Shown: piece after piece, positions 1 to 8,960 of the stretch
Layout: each line of letters opens with the position of its first letter
Position numbering within the stretch: position 1 is the first letter of the stretch
From: Mariprofundus ferrooxydans PV-1
GTDB taxonomy: Bacteria; Pseudomonadota; Zetaproteobacteria; Mariprofundales; Mariprofundaceae
NCBI RefSeq assembly: GCF_000153765.1
Contig: NZ_DS022295.1
Coordinates: forward strand, 1-64,000
DNA length: 64,000 bases
Direction: 5' to 3'
Notes under the pieces: model-generated
The model's input: the letters and a program-made list of their open reading frames with translations, nothing else
What the model was told of the DNA's origin: nothing
Database searches by the model: none
Translations under genes and position numbers: made by a program

Positions 1-2
1 TT

Positions 3-410
3 GGTGCGAACGTGCATAAGTACCTTGCTGTTGAAATGCGTTATGGCGCGACCAAGGCGGATGCCAATAATGCAACCAGTGTTAATACGAAGGCCACGGC
101 CGACTATTTGTTTTCTATTCTGGTTAAACCTCAGGCTTATATGACTGATGATGCGATCATCTATGCCCTGCTGGGTGGAACCCGTGCGAGAATTGCCGGC
201 CCCGGTGTCGGATCGCCTGCGAATAACAATGCAATCGGGACAAAAGTTTCCACAGGCTTCAGCTATGGTGTCGGAGCAGAGTACAAATTGAACGACCACA
301 TGTCGGGTGCATTTGAAGCAATTCGCTACATGAAAACAAATGCTACACCGCCAACCCCGAACAAGGTGACGCTGGACAGCTACAGCTTTAACTTGAAATA
401 TTATTTCTAG
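3..410 (+). CDS. outer-membrane beta-barrel protein, C-terminal part
   Basis: The reading frame is open from the window edge (codon phase begins at base 3), so only the last ~136 residues are present. They show alternating hydrophobic/polar strands and end in YYF, the aromatic C-terminal signature recognised by the BAM complex. Length and strand pattern fit a small OmpA/OmpW-like porin-family barrel. A strong terminator follows directly. The first GTG in frame at base 12 is not taken as the start because the frame continues upstream. Substrate or role cannot be told. Confidence 0.75.
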   Translation, partial: GANVHKYLAVEMRYGATKADANNATSVNTKATADYLFSILVKPQAYMTDDAIIYALLGGTRARIAGPGVGSPANNNAIGTKVSTGFSYGVGAEYKLNDHMSGAFEAIRYMKTNATPPTPNKVTLDSYSFNLKYYF

Positions 411-442
411 GTAATAGCTAACCTTTTTAAGTAAAGGTTTTT

Positions 443-486
443 AAACTGCAGCAGGAGACAGGCGTTTCCTGCTGCAGTTTTTTTTT
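443..486 (+). terminator. Rho-independent terminator after the barrel gene
   Basis: A perfect 14-bp stem (bases 443-456 with 467-480, core CTGCAGCAGGA) has a 10-base loop and is followed by an uninterrupted T run to 486. It separates the barrel gene from the polysaccharide locus. The rest of 411-615 shows only a ribosome binding site (AGGAGA at 604-609). Confidence 0.93.
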
Positions 487-615
487 GTAAATTCGCGGTA
501 TATTCTGCGGGGGCCTCGCCACTCAGGGAACAATTTGTATGGTTGAGGCAGGTTTAAAGACGGGAATATCGCGGTTCCGGCCGAGCAGGTTTCATTTCAT
601 TGTCAGGAGAAACGA

Positions 616-1527
616 TTGATTTCAGCGCAAGATATTACCATCGTCATTCCCACCTATGGGCGGGAAGAGGTGCTGGTTAATTCTCTTTCTGACTTGCTGG
701 CGCTTGAAACGGCTGCCTGCGAGGTATTGCTGGTCGACCAGACTCCCGAGCATGAGCCCGCAACAATCAAGGCATTGAGCGAGTGGCAGAGTAAAGGTCA
801 CGTTCGCAGGTTGACCTTCTCTCCGCCGAGCATCCCGCATGCGATGAATCAGGGGTTGATGCACGCAAATACAGATTACCTGCTCTATCTGGATGACGAT
901 ATTATTCCTGACGACAATCTGATTGCCTCGCTGGTGGATGCGCTGAACAATCAGTCGATAACGCCACAGTGTATCGCAGGGCAGGTCATACAGCCGGATG
1001 AAACGGTGATCCGATTTGAGGATTGGAAACGAAGCTGGTTTCCATTTAACAGTGACAGGAGCCAGTTTATCGATGAGGTAATGGCCGGAAATCTCTGCGT
1101 AAACCGTGCCTTTGCTCTGAAGATTGGTGGCTTTGATGAAAATTTCAAAGGCTCCGCATACAGGTTTGAAAGCGATTTTGCGCGCCGGGTAATCAGAGCC
1201 GGCGGCAAGATACTGTTTGAGCCCTCGGTCAGCATCAAGCACCTGAGAGCCGAGCGTGGAGGCACGCGCATCAAGGGTAATCACCTTACCACGTGGCGGC
1301 CCCATCATTCAGTAGGTAAATATTATTACGCCTTCCGGGGCGGGGTGTTTGAAGCGTTCAAAGCAGTGCTGATCCAGCCACTGCGGGCAATCAGGACTAA
1401 GCATCATCTGCGCTCACCGTGGTGGATTCCGGCCACGCTTTGTGCAGAGCTGCTGGGAATTTTCTGGGCAATTGGATTGCTGCTAAAGGGGCCCGGGTTT
1501 CTCAACCGGATAAAGCACGATCTATGA
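616..1527 (+). CDS. family 2 glycosyltransferase
   Basis: A 303-residue protein with a GT-A fold: the N-terminus reads IVIPTYGRE, and a metal/nucleotide-sugar DDD motif lies near residue 93 (YLDDDI). The short hydrophobic stretch near the C-terminus may associate with the membrane. The start is a TTG at 616, chosen because AGGAGA lies 6 bases upstream. It is the first gene of the polysaccharide locus and its stop overlaps the start of the next gene (ATGA). It probably transfers a sugar to a lipid-linked repeat unit; donor and acceptor are unknown. Confidence 0.85.
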   Translation: MISAQDITIVIPTYGREEVLVNSLSDLLALETAACEVLLVDQTPEHEPATIKALSEWQSKGHVRRLTFSPPSIPHAMNQGLMHANTDYLLYLDDDIIPDDNLIASLVDALNNQSITPQCIAGQVIQPDETVIRFEDWKRSWFPFNSDRSQFIDEVMAGNLCVNRAFALKIGGFDENFKGSAYRFESDFARRVIRAGGKILFEPSVSIKHLRAERGGTRIKGNHLTTWRPHHSVGKYYYAFRGGVFEAFKAVLIQPLRAIRTKHHLRSPWWIPATLCAELLGIFWAIGLLLKGPGFLNRIKHDL

Positions 1528-2888
1528 TCACGCAGCTGTTCTGGGCATTTGTTGCCCTGAGTGCTCTGCTTGCGGTCAAAAACTGGCGTCTCGGTCTTGC
1601 CCTGATCATTGTTGTAGGCACATTGCAGGATCCTGTCAGAAAAATGACCCCGGGAGCGCCTGCATTTATGGTGCTCTCATTTTTTCCGGTCTGGATCGGC
1701 TTGATGATCGGTATTTTTTCCTCGCGAGAGTGGCCGTGGCGCTCCTTTGGCAGCCTTCACCCGATCATACAATCCCGTATCCGATTCTTCGGTGCGGCGA
1801 TGGCACTGGCGACAGTCATTGTCTTTCAATACGGGTTTGCCGCCTGGAAGGTGGCAGCGATCGGGCTGTTTACATATACCGTGCCATTGATGACATTGAT
1901 GGCCGGTTTTGCCTATGCCAGAAGCAGGGTCGATGTCTCAAGGCTCATCATGTTTTACTGTCTGATCACTGCAGTGATGCTTGTTGGCGGTGTGATGGAA
2001 GTATTAAACCTGTTTCCTCAGTGGAAGGCACTCGGCACTGAGGCGATGGGCATGCACTGGGTTCGTTATGTATCCTATGGTCATACGATTGACCTGATTG
2101 CAGGGTTTTATCGCAGCCCCGACATCATGGGATGGCATGCTGCTACATTATCGATTTTTTCACTGACCCTGGCACTCTACGGTAAGGCCGGGCCTCGCTG
2201 GTTCTGGTTAGGCTTGGCCGTTTGGGGGGCCTTTTGCGTCTTTATCAGCGGGCGAAACAAGATGATCAGTATGACGGTCGTATGGGTGATAGTTGTTGCC
2301 CTGTTACATATCTATATCGGGCGCGCCGGTCGGGTTGTGACGCTGGCTCTGGCTGGCGGAATACTCGCATTCTCGGTGTTGATGATCTCGGGAAAGCTTA
2401 ATCTTAACAGTGATTACGACCTTTATGCCAGCCAGTTGGTCGGGGGGTCAACAATTATGGAGCGAATAAATCGAAGCGGTACGGGCAGCGTTGCTGAAAC
2501 GTTCAGGCAGTCGGGTTTTTTCGGCAAAGGCATAGGTACTGCTGCGCAGGGAATACAATATCTCGGCCTGCCGATCAAGCGCAGCTGGCAGGAGGGCGGT
2601 GCAGCCAAAATTCTGGTGGAGCTGGGAGTTACCGGCTTTATAGCAGCCATACTGGTTGCATGGGCGACAGCCAGGGCCACTCTTCTTACGATCAGGTATA
2701 GCCGGTCAAAGGGTGCTCTCTCTCCGCTTCAGCTTGGCCTGGCCGCCTATATTCCGGCCAATATTGCCAATTTTATCATCTCGCAACAGGCCTACAGTGA
2801 CGGCCTGATCATGGTCGTTGTGGCTACTGCATTGGGGATGATGCTCTCGTCACCGTACTGGTTACAGCTGCAACGGCAGGACACATGA
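1524..2888 (+). CDS. O-antigen ligase/polymerase-like membrane protein (Wzy/WaaL type)
   Basis: About 454 residues with roughly ten to twelve hydrophobic helices (starts MITQLFWAFVALSALLA) and one long periplasmic loop around residues 290-360. This is the layout of O-antigen polymerases and ligases, which share little sequence identity. The frame is open further upstream, but ATG 1524 overlaps the preceding stop as ATGA and begins directly with a membrane helix, so it is preferred. It sits between glycosyltransferase genes, which supports polymerisation or transfer of the locus polysaccharide. Confidence 0.75.
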   Translation: MITQLFWAFVALSALLAVKNWRLGLALIIVVGTLQDPVRKMTPGAPAFMVLSFFPVWIGLMIGIFSSREWPWRSFGSLHPIIQSRIRFFGAAMALATVIVFQYGFAAWKVAAIGLFTYTVPLMTLMAGFAYARSRVDVSRLIMFYCLITAVMLVGGVMEVLNLFPQWKALGTEAMGMHWVRYVSYGHTIDLIAGFYRSPDIMGWHAATLSIFSLTLALYGKAGPRWFWLGLAVWGAFCVFISGRNKMISMTVVWVIVVALLHIYIGRAGRVVTLALAGGILAFSVLMISGKLNLNSDYDLYASQLVGGSTIMERINRSGTGSVAETFRQSGFFGKGIGTAAQGIQYLGLPIKRSWQEGGAAKILVELGVTGFIAAILVAWATARATLLTIRYSRSKGALSPLQLGLAAYIPANIANFIISQQAYSDGLIMVVVATALGMMLSSPYWLQLQRQDT

Positions 2889-4009
2889 GTAAGCGACAAC
2901 TGTTTGTCTGCCTGATTGAAACCGCACCGGCAGGGCATCACGGCAGCATGGCGCGCTATGCCGAACTGCTCGAGTCCGCACTGAATGATACTGCCGGGGA
3001 GGTCCGGGTTAAGAGGGTTAATCTGGCCCTGTCTCAACATGCCCTTTCACGGGTGCCGGCTCGCTTCCGCATGTGGGCGCATCACGGCTGGATCATGCTG
3101 GGCGCACTGTTTCGGCTGCGCAGGACGAAGGCTGATGTTTATCATCTGCTGGATGGCAGTCATGGCTATGTGGCCCGGTTTTTACCCGCTGGAAGAACAG
3201 TGGTTACAGCCCACGATATTATTCCGCTGTTACAGATGCGTAGGCTGCTGGGTGGCGATCCTCCCGGGCGGGGAGGCAGGGTGGTGGTCAATGCCGGCAT
3301 CAGAGGGTTGCAATGCAGCAGTATGGTTGTTTGCGACAGCACAAGCACATTGAACGACCTCTGTACGCATGCAGGTATCAGGGCCGAAAAAATGAGTGTT
3401 GTTTTTCCGGCGCTCTCCGATGAGGTGACGGCATCGGCAAAGGCACTGCCGGACTGGCATGAGCGCCGCTATCGGGAAGGGGCATATATCCTGCATCTGG
3501 GACACAACGGTTTTTACAAGAACAGGGCCGGGACCGTACGGATTTTTTCAATGATTTATGCGGCGGAACCGGCTATGAGACTGAAGCTTGCCGGCCCGCC
3601 GCTGGATGCGGGTTTGACGATGTTGGTTGAGGAGCTGGGGCTATCGGGTCGGGTTGAGTGTATACCAAACCCGGAAGATGGAGAGGTTGCGGATCTGTAT
3701 CGGCATGCTGCATTGCTGCTGTTTCCGAGTGTTTATGAGGGTTTTGGCTGGCCGCCTCTGGAGGCGATGGCCTTCGGTTGTCCTGTGGTTTGCTCTTCGG
3801 AAGGTTCCCTGTCCGAAGTGGCCGCAGATGCAGCACTGACGGCAGTTGTCGAGGATGAACGGGAGCTGGCAGATCATTGCCTCAACATCCTTCAAAATGA
3901 TGCCGTTGCGGAAGAGATGGTCGGGCGTGGTTTTAAACGCATTCGGCATTTTCATCCGCAGCAGATGGCTGAAAAGCTGATTGAAATTTACAGAAAGGTG
4001 GGGTCATAA
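2885..4009 (+). CDS. family 4 glycosyltransferase
   Basis: A 374-residue GT-B protein. The C-terminal half carries the GT4 nucleotide-sugar motif YEGFGWPPLEA (E-x7-E) near residue 285, after the usual HLGHNGFYKNR strand-loop segment. The N-terminal half contains AHDIIPLL, an acceptor-domain feature of GT4 enzymes. Its start overlaps the polymerase-like gene (ATGA), indicating translational coupling. Retaining transfer of a sugar during polysaccharide assembly is expected; the sugar cannot be named. Confidence 0.87.
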   Translation: MSKRQLFVCLIETAPAGHHGSMARYAELLESALNDTAGEVRVKRVNLALSQHALSRVPARFRMWAHHGWIMLGALFRLRRTKADVYHLLDGSHGYVARFLPAGRTVVTAHDIIPLLQMRRLLGGDPPGRGGRVVVNAGIRGLQCSSMVVCDSTSTLNDLCTHAGIRAEKMSVVFPALSDEVTASAKALPDWHERRYREGAYILHLGHNGFYKNRAGTVRIFSMIYAAEPAMRLKLAGPPLDAGLTMLVEELGLSGRVECIPNPEDGEVADLYRHAALLLFPSVYEGFGWPPLEAMAFGCPVVCSSEGSLSEVAADAALTAVVEDERELADHCLNILQNDAVAEEMVGRGFKRIRHFHPQQMAEKLIEIYRKVGS

Positions 4010-5146
4010 GTGCGCGTACTGGTAAATATGCTCTCTACGACCAACTACAGCGGTCGCCATGTGATGATGGGGCACTTGCGCAGCCTTGTGCCATGGACAC
4101 AGGGCGAACATGAATATCTGGTGCTCCATCATGCGGGTAATCGTCATATTCGTACTGATCTGGGTGAGAGCGTAACGTGGCTGGAATGTCCGGAGAAAAC
4201 GGCCGGCTGGTTTGGTCGTATGATATGGGAGCGCAAACATCTTGGGACGCTGGCGCTGCGACATGCCGTTGATTTTATCTGGACCCCGTCAGGCACTGTT
4301 ACGCCCGGCCTGCCGGTTCCGCAAATATCCTATGCGATGAACCCATGGTCGCTGGTGCCGGAGCTCAAGCTCAAGGGTATTGATGCACTCAAGGCGGCGG
4401 CTCAGCGTTATGGCTATAAAAAAGCCGTCAAAGATGCGGCAATGATGCTCTATCTGTCCGAGTTCATGCGGCATGCCTACAGAAAAAATGCCGGCATGAC
4501 CGAGCATGCTTCTGAAGTTGTGTATACGGGACTTGATGATCTGCTGTTTGAACGGGCGGAAAAACTACGTTCGGTGAAACGGAACAGGTGGCAGATCCTG
4601 TCGGTCTCTGCCATGGCACCTCATAAGGGGGTGGAGACGCTACTGCGTGCCGTTGATAAACTGGTGCACGAGTACAATCTGCCGGTTGAACTGCTGTTGG
4701 TCGGGGCATGGCCCGATGCCGGTTATGAAGAGCGGATGCATGCTCTGACGACATCGCTCGGGCTTGACGAGGTTGTGACGTTCAAGGGACATGCCTCTGT
4801 CGAGGATCTGCATCGCCACTACGCTGAGGCCGGGGTGTTTTGTCTGATGAGCTGGTGTGAGTCATTCGGTATTCCGGCTGTCGAGGCCCAGGCTTTCGGT
4901 ACGCCGGTTGTCAGCTCAGCCTGCTGTGCCATTCCCGAAGTATGCGGGGAGGGTGGTGTTTTTCCCGCGCCGGGTGATGTGGATGCGACGGCCGGGGCAC
5001 TGGCGGGATTGCTGAGCGATGAGGCTAGCTGGCAGCAGCTCTCCGAAGCAGCCAGAAGTAATGCCGGGCGTTTCCACTGGCAGCGCTGTACGCGCCCGTT
5101 GATGCAGATGTTCGATGTCATTGCCGGAGGGAAATCCCATGAGTAA
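4010..5146 (+). CDS. family 4 glycosyltransferase
   Basis: A 378-residue GT-B enzyme, start GTG immediately after the previous stop codon. It shows SVSAMAPHKGVETLL (donor-domain start) and the E-x7-E motif in CESFGIPAVEAQAFG near residue 285, followed by a Pro-Glu segment typical of GT4. It is a second GT4 of the locus, only distantly similar to its neighbour, so the two probably add different sugars. Its stop overlaps the following acetyltransferase gene. Confidence 0.87.
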   Translation: MRVLVNMLSTTNYSGRHVMMGHLRSLVPWTQGEHEYLVLHHAGNRHIRTDLGESVTWLECPEKTAGWFGRMIWERKHLGTLALRHAVDFIWTPSGTVTPGLPVPQISYAMNPWSLVPELKLKGIDALKAAAQRYGYKKAVKDAAMMLYLSEFMRHAYRKNAGMTEHASEVVYTGLDDLLFERAEKLRSVKRNRWQILSVSAMAPHKGVETLLRAVDKLVHEYNLPVELLLVGAWPDAGYEERMHALTTSLGLDEVVTFKGHASVEDLHRHYAEAGVFCLMSWCESFGIPAVEAQAFGTPVVSSACCAIPEVCGEGGVFPAPGDVDATAGALAGLLSDEASWQQLSEAARSNAGRFHWQRCTRPLMQMFDVIAGGKSHE

Positions 5147-5699
5147 TGAGCTGGATATTTCAGCCAACCGGAATATGTCGAAATACAGGCGCAGCGAGCT
5201 GTTACGTCGCATTGCCTGGGGCCTGTGCATGCCGTTGTTCCGCTTCAGCCCCAGACCGATGTTTGCCTGGCGCTGTTTTCTGTTACGCCTGTTTGGTGCC
5301 AGGATTGGAAGAGATGTGCACATCTACAGCACGGCGACAATCTACATGCCATGGAACCTGGATGTGGCTGACTGGGCCGCGATCGGTGAGCACGCCTACA
5401 TTTATAATCTTGGCCGGGTGAGCATCGGTTCCCGTGCCACACTCTCTCCGCATGCCTATATCTGTGCCGGCACGCACGACCATCGCAAGGCCGATATGCC
5501 GCTGTTAAAGCCTGCGGTTCATATCGGCGATCAGGCCTGGATTTGCGCTGCGGCATTTATAGGCCCGGGTGTTACGATAGGTGAAGGTGCAATTGTCGGC
5601 GCACGTGCTGTGGCTGTGAAAGACGTGCTTGCCTGGAGTATTGTCGCCGGTAACCCGGCCAAACAGATCGGCATGCGCGATATGGATAAGGCGGAATAA
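5139..5699 (+). CDS. WcaF-like hexapeptide-repeat acetyltransferase
   Basis: A 186-residue left-handed beta-helix acyltransferase with repeated hexapeptides (IGSRATLSPHAYI, IGDQAWICAAAFIGPGVTIG) and the conserved catalytic-type His in GTHDH. It matches the colanic-acid WcaF-like group by order and size. The start ATG 5139 has GGAGG 9 bases upstream; an in-frame upstream start at 5115 lacks one. It probably O-acetylates a sugar of the locus polysaccharide using acetyl-CoA in the cytoplasm. Confidence 0.85.
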   Translation: MSNELDISANRNMSKYRRSELLRRIAWGLCMPLFRFSPRPMFAWRCFLLRLFGARIGRDVHIYSTATIYMPWNLDVADWAAIGEHAYIYNLGRVSIGSRATLSPHAYICAGTHDHRKADMPLLKPAVHIGDQAWICAAAFIGPGVTIGEGAIVGARAVAVKDVLAWSIVAGNPAKQIGMRDMDKAE

Positions 5700-5703
5700 G
5701 CCG

Positions 5704-6525
5704 GTGCCGGTATCAATCCTGTTATTGACGCTCAATGAGGAGCAGAACCTGCCTGCCTGCCTGGAGGCCATAGCATGGTGTGACGATATTGTACTGGTTG
5801 ACTCATTCAGCAGTGATCGCACCGTTGAAATTGCCGAAGCGCATGGCGTGCGTGTCTTCCAACGTAAGTTTGACCACTTTGCAGGTCAGCGAAACTACGC
5901 ACTGGAGGAGGTCGCATTTAAACACGAGTGGGTCTTTCATCTGGATGCAGACGAGGTTTTTACCGAAGCGCTTCAAAAAGAGATGGAAGAAGCGATCGGA
6001 AATCCTGCATTTGATGCATGGCGCGTACCATCCAAAACCATGTTTCTGGGGCAGTGGTTGCGCTATTCGGGCATGTATCCCAGTTATCAGGTGCGCCTGA
6101 CCAGAAGCCCCGGCTTTCGCTTCAAGCAGGTCGGCCATGGTCAGAAAGCTGATATCCCGCTGGAAAAAATCGGGACGCTCAATGAACCCTATCTGCACTA
6201 TTCGTTCTCCAAGGGGCTTACTGAGTGGTTTGAAAAGCACAATCGCTACTCCAGCGATGAAGCTGCTGCAGCGCTGGCACACCGGCTGAGTGATTCGGTA
6301 GACTGGGCAGGCCTCGTATCCGCCGATCCGTCACGCCGCAGGATGGCCATACGTGGCCTGGTGTTCCGCATGCCGATGCGCCCCTTGCTGCGTTTTCTTT
6401 ATATGTATCTGTTCAGACGGGGCTTTCTTGATGGACGTGCTGGCCTGACCTATTGCCGACTGATGGCGACTTACGAATTTATGATCACCTGCAAAATAAG
6501 GGAAATTCAAACGCGTGAAAAATGA
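5704..6525 (+). CDS. family 2 glycosyltransferase, WaaE/KdtX-like
   Basis: About 273 residues. It begins MPVSILLLTLNEEQNLP, has LVDSFSSDRT and the HLDADE motif (DxD) near residue 87, and the later YSGMYPS region, all typical of the LPS-core beta-1,4-glucosyltransferase WaaE family. The start is taken as GTG 5704, four bases after the previous stop; the frame is open upstream but overlaps the acetyltransferase. It may add the branching or first glucose-type residue of the repeat. The acceptor is unknown. Confidence 0.85.
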   Translation: MPVSILLLTLNEEQNLPACLEAIAWCDDIVLVDSFSSDRTVEIAEAHGVRVFQRKFDHFAGQRNYALEEVAFKHEWVFHLDADEVFTEALQKEMEEAIGNPAFDAWRVPSKTMFLGQWLRYSGMYPSYQVRLTRSPGFRFKQVGHGQKADIPLEKIGTLNEPYLHYSFSKGLTEWFEKHNRYSSDEAAAALAHRLSDSVDWAGLVSADPSRRRMAIRGLVFRMPMRPLLRFLYMYLFRRGFLDGRAGLTYCRLMATYEFMITCKIREIQTREK

Positions 6526-8365
6526 TACCTGTATCCTCGGTATCTCGGCTTATTATCATGACAGCGCCGCAGCGCTAATACGGAACGGCCACATTGTTGC
6601 TGCAGCTCAGGAAGAACGTTTTACCCGCAAAAAACATGATGCCGGATTCCCTGCGCACGCTATTGAATACTGCCTCAGGGAGGCGGGCATTGCTTTATGC
6701 GATGTCGATCAGATGGTTTTTTACGACAAACCGCTGGTGAAGTTCGAGCGCTTGCTGGAAACCTATCTGGCCTATGCTCCGCGCGGCTTTCGGTCGTTTC
6801 TCACCGCCATGCCGGTATGGCTAAAAGAGAAGCTCTACCTGAAGTCGGTATTAAAAAAAGAGCTTTCGGCACTGGCTCACTGCAAGCCGTCCGAACTGCC
6901 GCCGCTGCTGTTTACCGAACATCATCAGTCGCACGCGGCTTCGGCCTTCTTTCCGTCACCGTTCCAGAAGGCAGCGGTGCTCTGTCTGGATGGTGCAGGG
7001 GAGTGGGCATCGACATCCGTCTGGCTGGGTGATAACAACCAGCTGACCCCCTGCTGGCAGATTGACTTTCCCCATTCGTTGGGGTTGCTTTATTCAGCAT
7101 TTACCTATTACACCGGCTTCAAGGTGAATTCAGGTGAATACAAGTTGATGGGGTTGGCACCTTATGGTGAGCCTGTTTATGTTGACCTGATTCTGGATCA
7201 CCTGCTCGACCTGAAAGAGGACGGCACTTTCCGACTGGATATGTCCTACTTCGATTATGCCACAGGCCTGACGATGACCAACAGCAGGTTCGATGCGTTG
7301 TTCGGTGGTCCTGCGAGGCAGGCAGAAGGTGAGCTGACACAGAGGGAGATGGATATTGCTGCATCCATCCAGAAGGTGACAGAGACGGTGCTGCTACGGC
7401 TGGGGCGAACGATAAAAAAAGAGCTGGGCGTTGACCACCTGTGCATGGCCGGCGGCGTGGCACTGAACTGCGTTGCCAATGGTGAGTTATTGCGCGCAGG
7501 TATATTTACAGATATCTGGATACAGCCTGCGGCAGGGGATGCCGGCGGTGCTCTGGGGGCGGCGTTATCGGTCTGGTACGAGTATCTGGATAACCCCCGT
7601 ACAGCCAATCCCGATGACGATATGCAGGGTGGCTACCTGGGTTGTCACTACTCCAACGATGAGGTTGAGACCTACCTGAAATCGGTACATGCGCCGTACC
7701 GGCGTTTTGATGACGGGGTGCTGATGCAGCGTCTGACAGAAATTCTTGATGGCGGCAATGTAGTGGGCTGGATGCAGGGGCGCATGGAGTTCGGACCGAG
7801 AGCGCTCGGCTCCCGTTCGATCCTGGGTGATGCGCGCAGCGCAAAGATGCAGTCGGTGATGAACCGGAAGATCAAATACCGCGAATCTTTCCGGCCGTTC
7901 GCGCCGGTTGTGAAGGCGGAGCGGGTTGGCGACTATTTTATGCATCAAGGCAAGAGCCCCTATATGCTGATTGTTGCGCCGGTGAAGGAGAATATACGCC
8001 TGCCTGTTGCTGATATGCAAAAGCAGCTGTTCGGGATCGAGAAGCTTAATGTGCCGCGTTCACAATTGCCGGCAATCACACATGTCGATGATTCATCACG
8101 TTTACAGACGGTGCATAAAGAGACTAATCCGCACCTTTACCATCTGCTTGATGCATTCGAGGCCAGGACCGGCTGTGCCGTGCTGATCAATACATCGTTC
8201 AATGTACGCGGAGAACCGATTGTGAATACGCCTGGGGATGCATATCGCTGCTTTATGCGTACGGAAATGGATTATCTGGTGATTGGCAATTGCCTGCTGG
8301 CCAAAGCAGATCAGCCTGCATGGGAGAAAGACGATGAGTGGCAGGATGAATTTGAGCTGGACTGA
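6515..8365 (+). CDS. NodU/CmcH-family carbamoyltransferase
   Basis: A 616-residue two-domain carbamoyltransferase. The N-terminal Kae1-like domain contains the metal-binding HHQSHAASAFF near residue 140 and MAGGVALNC near 315; the C-terminal region has MEFGPRALGSRSIL near 425 and INTSFNVRGEPIV near 560. Relatives carbamoylate sugars or antibiotics using carbamoyl phosphate and ATP. Start GTG 6515 overlaps the previous gene by 11 bases, with AAGGGAA upstream. It is followed by SxtJ- and DUF5989-type membrane proteins, a set often found together in polysaccharide loci. Carbamoylation of the locus glycan is the likely job. Confidence 0.92.
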   Translation: MKNDTCILGISAYYHDSAAALIRNGHIVAAAQEERFTRKKHDAGFPAHAIEYCLREAGIALCDVDQMVFYDKPLVKFERLLETYLAYAPRGFRSFLTAMPVWLKEKLYLKSVLKKELSALAHCKPSELPPLLFTEHHQSHAASAFFPSPFQKAAVLCLDGAGEWASTSVWLGDNNQLTPCWQIDFPHSLGLLYSAFTYYTGFKVNSGEYKLMGLAPYGEPVYVDLILDHLLDLKEDGTFRLDMSYFDYATGLTMTNSRFDALFGGPARQAEGELTQREMDIAASIQKVTETVLLRLGRTIKKELGVDHLCMAGGVALNCVANGELLRAGIFTDIWIQPAAGDAGGALGAALSVWYEYLDNPRTANPDDDMQGGYLGCHYSNDEVETYLKSVHAPYRRFDDGVLMQRLTEILDGGNVVGWMQGRMEFGPRALGSRSILGDARSAKMQSVMNRKIKYRESFRPFAPVVKAERVGDYFMHQGKSPYMLIVAPVKENIRLPVADMQKQLFGIEKLNVPRSQLPAITHVDDSSRLQTVHKETNPHLYHLLDAFEARTGCAVLINTSFNVRGEPIVNTPGDAYRCFMRTEMDYLVIGNCLLAKADQPAWEKDDEWQDEFELD

Positions 8366-8379
8366 TAACGGGGGGAGTG

Positions 8380-8796
8380 ATGCTGTATCGGGATATTCCT
8401 GAACTTGATGCTGCCGGGTTGCGTCGTTTCGGCCTGCTGCTTGGTGGTATATTTGTCCTGTTGTTCGGCCTGCTGTTTCCCTGGTTGCGGAACAGCCACG
8501 ACCTCCCGAACCTGTTATGGGTTGGTTCCGGTGCGGTGATCATCGTCTGGGCGCTGGCTGCGCCGGTTTCGATGCGGAGATTGTACAACGGCTGGATGAG
8601 GGTCGCATTGATCATCGGCAATGTGATGAACCGGATCATACTGGCGATTGTGTTCTTCTTCGTGATTACGCCGATGGGGCTTGTGATGCGCATCATGGGC
8701 AAGGATCCGATGCGGCGTAGATTCGATAAAACTGTGGCCAGTTACCGGGTGATCAGTAAGCCTGCCGCCAGAAATCACGTTGAGAGGCCCTTCTAG
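8380..8796 (+). CDS. SxtJ-family small membrane protein
   Basis: About 138 residues with three hydrophobic segments (roughly residues 16-36, 45-66 and 78-106), then a basic cytoplasmic tail. Size, topology and position just downstream of a NodU-type carbamoyltransferase match the SxtJ family, named from the saxitoxin cluster and of unknown biochemical function. A purine-rich GGGGGGAG precedes the start; GTG 8377 is an alternative start two codons' worth of context earlier. It probably acts with the carbamoyltransferase at the membrane, which is inference from the recurring gene order. Confidence 0.75.
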   Translation: MLYRDIPELDAAGLRRFGLLLGGIFVLLFGLLFPWLRNSHDLPNLLWVGSGAVIIVWALAAPVSMRRLYNGWMRVALIIGNVMNRIILAIVFFFVITPMGLVMRIMGKDPMRRRFDKTVASYRVISKPAARNHVERPF

Positions 8797-8948
8797 TGCT
8801 GGATTTACTCAAAGATCTGTGGGACTTTATGAAGGAACGTAAAAAGTTCTGGCTGGCGCCGATTATTATCGTGTTGCTGTTGCTTGGTATCCTGGTTGTG
8901 TTTGCACAGGGCTCTACCGTCGCCCCGTTCATCTATACGCTGTTTTAG
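8796..8948 (+). CDS. DUF5989-like 50-residue membrane protein
   Basis: A short gene starting at GTG 8796, overlapping the previous stop by one base (TAGTG). The product begins MLDLLKDLWDFMKERKKFW, a basic amphipathic helix, followed by one transmembrane helix (LAPIIIVLLLLGILVVF) and a short tail ending YTLF. This matches DUF5989 proteins that follow NodU and SxtJ genes in many polysaccharide clusters. Function is unknown; a small membrane anchor or adaptor for the carbamoyltransferase is plausible. Confidence 0.8.
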   Translation: MLDLLKDLWDFMKERKKFWLAPIIIVLLLLGILVVFAQGSTVAPFIYTLF

Positions 8949-8960
8949 AGTAGGCTGCCT

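Noticed and set aside
622-1308. Long minus-strand ORF opposite the first glycosyltransferase
   Set aside because: It is a shadow of the GT2 gene, with no family motif and no ribosome binding site.
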